This document shows, one piece after another, positions 14,867 through 20,000 of a stretch of 20,000 bases of DNA; position 1 is the first letter of the stretch, and the number at the start of each line of letters is the position of its first letter. The position numbers and the translations under genes are program-made. Source of the DNA: JAHDFB01 sp965658745. Lineage in GTDB: Bacteria; Bacteroidota; Bacteroidia; Chitinophagales; Saprospiraceae. The notes beneath the pieces are model-generated. The model searched no databases. It was not told the origin of the DNA and worked only from the letters and a program-made list of their open reading frames with translations. Location: the NCBI GenBank assembly GCA_965658745.1, contig CBFHTK010000019.1, positions 1 through 20,000 of the forward strand. The letters run 5' to 3'.

Positions 14867-15460
14867 ATGAAAGATTCGGATCAAGATTTTTGGACAAGTA
14901 GATACAAACAGCAACTCACCGGATGGGATGTTGGTTATCCCACCACTCCAATTACTGACTTTGTGGATCAGCTGGAAGATAAAAATATTCGTATTCTGAT
15001 TCCGGGGGCTGGAAACGCTTATGAAGCAGAGTATCTGTGGAAAAAAGGATTTAGAAACACGCATATACTCGATATCGCAGCATTCCCGATCCAACAATTT
15101 ATCGAGCGAAATCCCACATTCCCAGAAGATCAAGCTATCCAAGGTGACTTCTTTGAGCACAGAGGATCTTATGATCTGATTATAGAACAGACCTTCTTTT
15201 GCTCCTTTCCTCCTTTTCCTGAGAGCAGAAAGGCTTACGCCAAAAAGATGTACGAGCTACTCAACAATTCCGGTATGCTTGTAGGAGTGTGGTTCAACTT
15301 TCCGCTTACCGGAGATATGCAACGTCGTCCTTTTGGTGGATCTAAAGATGAATATATATCCTACTTTGGTGCTTATTTTAGCAAAACTTACATGGAGCCA
15401 TGCTATAATTCAATTCCTCCTAGGCAAGGTTCTGAGTACTTTGGTATTATGACAAAATAA
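14867..15460 (+). CDS. TPMT-family SAM-dependent methyltransferase
   Basis: This is a 197-residue cytosolic methyltransferase of the thiopurine S-methyltransferase type. Typical marks are the FWTSRYKQQLTGWDVGYPTTP opening (FWTSRY at 8-13, GWDVGYPTTP at 19-28), the SAM-binding motif I ILIPGAGNAYEAEYL (43-57), the acidic residue D69 in ILDIAAF, the GDFFE acidic loop (93-97) and the motif IV segment YDLIIEQTFFCSFPP (102-116). Bacterial members methylate thiols, selenium or tellurium compounds, or are uncharacterised, so the substrate here is open. It shares orientation with the preceding unknown gene (63-base gap) and ends only three bases from the stop of the convergent surface-protein gene, leaving no room for a separate terminator. 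Confidence 0.9.
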   Translation: MKDSDQDFWTSRYKQQLTGWDVGYPTTPITDFVDQLEDKNIRILIPGAGNAYEAEYLWKKGFRNTHILDIAAFPIQQFIERNPTFPEDQAIQGDFFEHRGSYDLIIEQTFFCSFPPFPESRKAYAKKMYELLNNSGMLVGVWFNFPLTGDMQRRPFGGSKDEYISYFGAYFSKTYMEPCYNSIPPRQGSEYFGIMTK

Positions 15461-15463
15461 AAA

Positions 15464-18400
15464 TTAACTTTTTAGTACCACGATGTTTTTGCTTGTAATT
15501 GAACCATCTGAGAAAATAATTGAAACCACATACATTCCATTCGAAAGTTCAGATATATTGATTGGATTGGTACTTGAACTCCATGATACTTCTCTACTTA
15601 ATTGCACTTGACCAATTGAATTGCGCACTTCGATTTTAGAAATATGCTTGGTATTTTTAGAGTGTATATAAAGTACTTCATTTGAAGGTACAGGAAATAT
15701 ACTCCATTCGTCCACACTAGCTAATAACTCTTCAACACCAATAAACAACACCGCCTTAATCGGTGTATTTTTAGTTAGTACACAACCATCATTTAGTGTT
15801 ACAATACAGCTCAAATCATACACACGTAATTCTTCTAGCACGAAATCGATCGCAAATTCATCTGTCACGAATTCGCCGTCAAGATACCATTCGACAGACT
15901 CGACATCTGCAGGATCGGGGTTCTGAAGAAATATATCCAAACTCGTGTTCAGTAAGAGCGAGTCCTCGACTTCATAGTAGATTCCGGGAGTTTCATTGAA
16001 TAACTCAATAGAATCCATTGTCATTCCAAAATCGTTCCAAGCTCGTACTTCGACAACTTGCTCACCTACTTCGACAAACTCATAACTGCTATTTTCTCCC
16101 ATTCCTATTACGTCATCATTCTTAGTCCATACAATCGAATCAGAGTTGTTAGAAATCAGTTCAAATTGATATAAACTAGTGCAAGAGTCACTATTGTAAT
16201 CAAGGACAAACACCGGCGCTAAGGCTTCTTCTATGCACTGATAATGAATCACAAATCCTTCCTTATTTGTCGTTCCATCTGTGATCATCTCAAATTCCAA
16301 ATAGCTACCTACGGTCAGAAAATACGGATCGAAACCCATGTTAGAAAAGCTATGTTTGAGAAACAAATTGGACGGATCATCCCCCATCCATATTTTCAAA
16401 CTATCGTTCTCAGCTATACTTAGTTCTTGGATATCTATTTCATAACCAGTAGCTTGCGAGCTAAAAACAAGTGTCTTTTGACGCAAGTCATTTCCATAAT
16501 TTACCTCTGTACCACCATCATCCATAATAAAACCTTCACAACGTTGCACAAGAAACCCTTCTTGATTCGTCATACTGACCGAATCACAATCGGCCAATGT
16601 TGGATCAAAAAACAGATTCCGAACGATAGAATCACAGCCTAGTGGATTACATACAATTAACTGAATATCAATAGATCCAGCTTCCACCGACAAGAGATTT
16701 ACGGCACTTTCAGAACCTATCGCAGCGCCATTTACTTTCCATTCGTAGGTATCCGGAAAGCCCACAGAACGATCATAAAAAGTCAATATGGATCCACATA
16801 TCAAACTACTATCAATTTCAAAATCAGCTACTACCTCAGTCAATGGTATGCAACTCCAGTCTATCTCAAACCCCCTATCCCCAAACGCTGAACTACTGGA
16901 CCACTCAAAACGAAGTCGATTCCCAATAACCAATAAATCTAGATTAGACGCATCCGTAGTCCATTGCTCTTCCAATAACCACACTCCGTTTTTTTCCTTA
17001 AAAAGCCGTAGCGTATCCCCCGTATTTCTGACATCGATGTACGCTATATCAAGATTGAATGCTCCGACGGCTATGGGACTTATTTCGACCGAGCTAAAAG
17101 AGTTAGCTAAATTATTGTTGTAAATCCCGCCAGCATCGATGATCGACCCTGAGCATGCCGATGTAAGCTGATATATCCCGGATCTCATGTAGATCGTATT
17201 ACAATCCATTTCTTCATCATCGATAATCACAAAATCCTGCAATGTGAGTGTATCGCAATCTACATAATTGCAAGTAATCAGGGTGACATCAAATGTATCA
17301 GCCTCATAAAATGGAAGAATCGGGTGCTGAAGGTCAGAAACCCACTCTCCATCAACATACCATTCCCAAGAAAACGGCTCATCGGAAGATTCATCATAAA
17401 ACTGAATATTTCTGCAACTAGAGAACAAGGAATCTTTTGAGAAATCAGCCACTGGGTCGCCCGCCAAGACGCAACTATAAACAGCAGTGAAAGCAGACCC
17501 GCTTGCCGCACTTTTATCTTTCCAAACAAAAAGCAAAGAATTGTACATAAAAGAAAAATCTTCCTGCACAGTACTTTCGGTTAATTTGTCAAGTAGTTCA
17601 TAACCTAAGCCATTTTCACCGTATACCTCCAGGGCATCACCCTGCTTTAATTCAAAATCTACAAAACTAATATCGATAGCTGATGCGTTTGGAGCATAAA
17701 CTGTAGAATAAGCTGTTTTGTTATTCAAGAAAGGTTCGTCTGCAGGAGAACTAAACTCACCATTGCAACCTACTATTGAAATTGTGTCAGCAAAAATCAA
17801 TTCTGCAACAGGACAGTCCTGTGGATCATCTGAAAATGTAATATACTTTTCACGTAATAGACTATCACATCCGTAATCATTGCAAGCCACCAATTCAACA
17901 TCATAGAGTCCAGGGGCATCTAAGATGACCGTGGCGTTCTCTGTTGTTGCGACAACCTCTCCTTGAACCTTCCAAGTCCAGCTCGTCGGAGCGAGGAAAC
18001 TATCATCGTACAGCTGCAATATATTATCACAGATAACTGTGGAATATGCAGAGAAATCAACCTCAGGAGGCACTTCCTTTTTGCAGTTAACGTGAATAAT
18101 GAAACCTTCGTCTGTTCCTGCAAGATTTGTTACAAACTGAATCGCCAATGAATCAGCTTCTATCGTAAGTACTTCCGTGTCATTGACTCCGCTATAAAAT
18201 TCGAGAAAGACTAAGTTGTGATTCTGAAACGCTTCTATCACTAGAAAATCGCAACATTCTTCAGTAATCAGTTCCTCAAATACGATCTCAAACCCTTCGG
18301 TTGAGTCTGGTTTAATACCAATAACATCTTGTCTTTGATCAGAATAATCACCCTCAGGACCGCCAAGATCAGACAAAGTAAAATTACACAAGGAAGTAAA

Positions 18401-18493
18401 GAGACTCGGACCATTGAGTAAAATTGTCGTGTCGGATTGACAAAATACTATGTTGAAGTAACTTAGAAAGGCAAACGTCAAAATAATTCTCAT
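15464..18493 (-). CDS. Large secreted CUB/PKD-repeat protein with T9SS type A sorting domain
   Basis: The 1009-residue protein begins with a signal peptide (IILTFAFLSYFNIVFCQ, cut near residue 19). Four units of a CUB-like domain plus a PKD domain follow: CUB at about 25-137, 236-341, 435-548 and 640-753, and PKD at about 143-220, 346-424, 553-630 and 759-832. A fifth, degenerate PKD-like domain (835-918) and the type IX secretion C-terminal domain (927-1009; FPVPSNEVLYI, ending NGMYVVSI...KNIVVLKS) complete it. Each of the first three PKD domains ends in a CNxxxCD motif; in the fourth the cysteines are gone (WNDFGMTMD). It is probably carried over the outer membrane by the Por machinery and anchored or released; the binding partner is unknown, and no enzymatic domain is visible. 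It stands alone as a monocistronic unit. Confidence 0.93.
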   Translation of the reverse strand: MRIILTFAFLSYFNIVFCQSDTTILLNGPSLFTSLCNFTLSDLGGPEGDYSDQRQDVIGIKPDSTEGFEIVFEELITEECCDFLVIEAFQNHNLVFLEFYSGVNDTEVLTIEADSLAIQFVTNLAGTDEGFIIHVNCKKEVPPEVDFSAYSTVICDNILQLYDDSFLAPTSWTWKVQGEVVATTENATVILDAPGLYDVELVACNDYGCDSLLREKYITFSDDPQDCPVAELIFADTISIVGCNGEFSSPADEPFLNNKTAYSTVYAPNASAIDISFVDFELKQGDALEVYGENGLGYELLDKLTESTVQEDFSFMYNSLLFVWKDKSAASGSAFTAVYSCVLAGDPVADFSKDSLFSSCRNIQFYDESSDEPFSWEWYVDGEWVSDLQHPILPFYEADTFDVTLITCNYVDCDTLTLQDFVIIDDEEMDCNTIYMRSGIYQLTSACSGSIIDAGGIYNNNLANSFSSVEISPIAVGAFNLDIAYIDVRNTGDTLRLFKEKNGVWLLEEQWTTDASNLDLLVIGNRLRFEWSSSSAFGDRGFEIDWSCIPLTEVVADFEIDSSLICGSILTFYDRSVGFPDTYEWKVNGAAIGSESAVNLLSVEAGSIDIQLIVCNPLGCDSIVRNLFFDPTLADCDSVSMTNQEGFLVQRCEGFIMDDGGTEVNYGNDLRQKTLVFSSQATGYEIDIQELSIAENDSLKIWMGDDPSNLFLKHSFSNMGFDPYFLTVGSYLEFEMITDGTTNKEGFVIHYQCIEEALAPVFVLDYNSDSCTSLYQFELISNNSDSIVWTKNDDVIGMGENSSYEFVEVGEQVVEVRAWNDFGMTMDSIELFNETPGIYYEVEDSLLLNTSLDIFLQNPDPADVESVEWYLDGEFVTDEFAIDFVLEELRVYDLSCIVTLNDGCVLTKNTPIKAVLFIGVEELLASVDEWSIFPVPSNEVLYIHSKNTKHISKIEVRNSIGQVQLSREVSWSSSTNPINISELSNGMYVVSIIFSDGSITSKNIVVLKS

Positions 18494-18689
18494 AGGTGAA
18501 AAGCTAATGATTCTACCAATTTAAAATGAAATAGATAAACAATCAATATATATATTGGACCTAGTCACTCGAAAGACGATTGTTTACTAATTAGCAAATA
18601 GGAGTGTAGAAGAACTGTGACCATCTCAATTTCTTGGATTCAAATAGGTTCTCAATACGTCATTATTTAATTGTTCGTAGATTTACCTT

Positions 18690-19676
18690 ATGAAATTACG
18701 CTGGGGTATTATAGGTTTAGGAAAAATTGCGGAACATTTTGCTCGCGACTTTAATGATGCTTCCTCGGATCAGAATGAACTTGTAGCAGTCGCATCAAGA
18801 ACTTTGGATAAAGCTCGGGCTTTCGCCCAAAATCATCAAATTTCCAAATTCTATGGAAGCTACGAAGCAATATTTGAAGATTCAGAGGTCGACATTATCT
18901 ACATTGCCACTCCACATAATAGCCATAAAAAATATTCTATTGAGGCTTTGAAGGCTGCTAAACATGTGTTATGCGAAAAGCCAATGGGAGTTAATAGTGC
19001 GGAGCTGAGAGAAATGATTGATGTTGCTAGAAAAAACAATGTTTTCTTAATGGAAGCACTCTGGACAAGATGGAACCCAGTCATACTTGATGTGCTAGAA
19101 CTCTTACATTCCGACAAACTAGGATCCATTATCAAGGTTGAAGCAGATTTTGGCTTCAAAGCGCTCATGAATCCCAATGATAGATTATTCAACCCTGAGT
19201 TTGCAGGAGGTGCACTACTAGATATCGGAATATACCCCTTGTTCCTGTCTTATCTGCTTTTGGGGAAACCCAAATCTCTCAATGCTTCAGCAACACTCTC
19301 TGATCTTGGCGTGGACCTTTCTACATCTATGCTATTAAACTACAGTAATGACGTATATTTCCAAGGAGACTGTACGATTCTAGAGGACACAGAGACTACT
19401 GCAACAATCACATGTGAAACTGGAGAAGTCATTATCTCGAGAAGGTGGCATGAGGCGAATAGTTATCAAGTAACACATTCCAATGGAAATATAGATAAGT
19501 TTGCTCTTGACTTGAAAAATCGTGGCTATTACGAAGAAGTAAAGCACTGTTATGAAATGATCGCTACCGGAAACATAGAGAGTGACATGTGGAGTCTGAA
19601 AAACTCAGTAGAGTTAGCAGAGATTCTCGATCAGGTGAGAGCGAAAATTGGATTAGTCTACCCTTTCGAAAAATAA
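18690..19676 (+). CDS. Gfo/Idh/MocA-family NAD(P)-dependent oxidoreductase
   Basis: This is a 328-residue cytosolic dehydrogenase of the Gfo/Idh/MocA family. The Rossmann fold opens with WGIIGLGKIAEHF (5-17), containing GxGxxA-like GLGKIA. The strand-turn IATPHNSH (72-79) and the CEKPMG motif (95-100, with the catalytic-site lysine K97) follow. The C-terminal alpha/beta domain contains GGALLDIGIYPL (173-184), where D178 and Y182 occupy usual active-site positions. Overall it looks like the dihydrodiol/xylose dehydrogenase subgroup that lacks an export signal. The substrate, perhaps a sugar or inositol derivative, is not determined. It is convergent with the TfoX-domain gene, only twelve bases apart. 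Its own upstream 196 bases hold no strong promoter match; TAGATTTA at about 18675 is one mismatch from the -7 consensus. Confidence 0.93.
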   Translation: MKLRWGIIGLGKIAEHFARDFNDASSDQNELVAVASRTLDKARAFAQNHQISKFYGSYEAIFEDSEVDIIYIATPHNSHKKYSIEALKAAKHVLCEKPMGVNSAELREMIDVARKNNVFLMEALWTRWNPVILDVLELLHSDKLGSIIKVEADFGFKALMNPNDRLFNPEFAGGALLDIGIYPLFLSYLLLGKPKSLNASATLSDLGVDLSTSMLLNYSNDVYFQGDCTILEDTETTATITCETGEVIISRRWHEANSYQVTHSNGNIDKFALDLKNRGYYEEVKHCYEMIATGNIESDMWSLKNSVELAEILDQVRAKIGLVYPFEK

Positions 19677-19688
19677 AGCACTTTCGCC

Positions 19689-20000
19689 TTACTTCTTTTT
19701 AGATGATTTTGCGCGATCATTAAAAGCTAGGCACAATTCGATCCAAAAAGACAAGTCACTTTCTTCGTAGTAGCCTGCTTCTTCCACCAAGGAATAACCT
19801 TTCATTGATTTCTTCTTCATGTTCATGGGCAGATACCCAGTTTTTCCGGCGATTTCTTCTTCGAGCTGTGGATCAAATCGACACATGAGTCGCTCTCCCA
19901 TTATATTGATGCACATTTTCTCATTGACCATGAAACCAAGACCACCAAACATCTTTTTCTCTGTGATTAAGATTCCGGGAACTTCCGATAAATAATTCCT
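19689..20000 (-). CDS. TfoX N-terminal domain protein, 5' end beyond window
   Basis: The frame runs from the right edge to a stop at 19689, showing 103 residues. It reads RNYLSEVPGILITEKKMFGG and GLGFMVNEKMCINIMGERLM, the hallmark of the TfoX_N domain, with the conserved K-K-MFGG-x-x-FM core. The real start lies outside the window, because the domain normally begins 10-20 residues before the visible YLSEV; the internal ATG at 19952 would cut the fold. The C-terminus is lysine/serine-rich (RAKSSKKK). TfoX proteins regulate competence in gammaproteobacteria; the short single-domain members in Bacteroidota have no assigned role. It is convergent with the oxidoreductase gene. Confidence 0.88.
   Translation of the reverse strand, partial: RNYLSEVPGILITEKKMFGGLGFMVNEKMCINIMGERLMCRFDPQLEEEIAGKTGYLPMNMKKKSMKGYSLVEEAGYYEESDLSFWIELCLAFNDRAKSSKKK

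Noticed and set aside
16788..17123. Plus-strand 111-residue open frame inside the T9SS protein gene
   Set aside because: It lies antisense to clear PKD/CUB coding sequence and has no recognisable domain.

Overview
The window looks like chromosomal DNA of a Bacteroidota bacterium, probably a Cytophagales- or Flavobacteriia-like gliding or marine lineage. The pointers are a large secreted protein with a type IX secretion (Por) C-terminal sorting domain, a transketolase of the Bacteroidota type, promoter-like TAnnTTTG boxes, weak Shine-Dalgarno use, and a tmRNA whose tag reads GENNFALAA. No genus can be named from the sequence alone.

Left end (1-1250): an accessory remnant. A DHFR/RibD-C-type reductase runs off the left edge. 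Divergent from it is a tyrosine recombinase that breaks off abruptly at about position 900, where base composition jumps from very AT-rich to GC-rich. A long imperfect inverted repeat (909-1165) follows, then a strong bidirectional terminator (1165-1225), then the 3' end of the tmRNA gene ssrA (1247-1614, minus strand), a classic integration hot spot. Next to ssrA lies a decayed lipoprotein-like gene (about 2230 down to 1922) with stops inside its signal peptide.

Middle (2230-12998): an intact conserved core. It holds a secreted S9 peptidase, a divergent CaiB/BaiF CoA-transferase, a cyclophilin and a transketolase sharing a divergent promoter region, a methionine-aminotransferase-like PLP enzyme, a small exported cytochrome c with a VOC protein directly downstream, and a tightly coupled minus-strand pair encoding a DUF819 membrane protein and a PLP enzyme resembling sphingosine-1-phosphate lyase.

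Right end (13165-20000): a LuxR-type response regulator inactivated by a stop and a frameshift, an unidentified 230-residue protein that may be a stand-alone N-terminal module of McrB-like restriction ATPases, a TPMT-type methyltransferase, the 1009-residue CUB/PKD/T9SS surface protein, a Gfo/Idh/MocA oxidoreductase, and a TfoX-N-domain protein that runs off the right edge.

No CRISPR array, rRNA, tRNA or complete insertion sequence was seen. The most unusual material is the junction between 880 and 1250. I did not find a convincing complete novel system. The best leads are the ssrA-adjacent inverted-repeat element, the integron-like geometry at the left edge, the stand-alone McrB-N-like protein and the DUF819/S1P-lyase-like pair.
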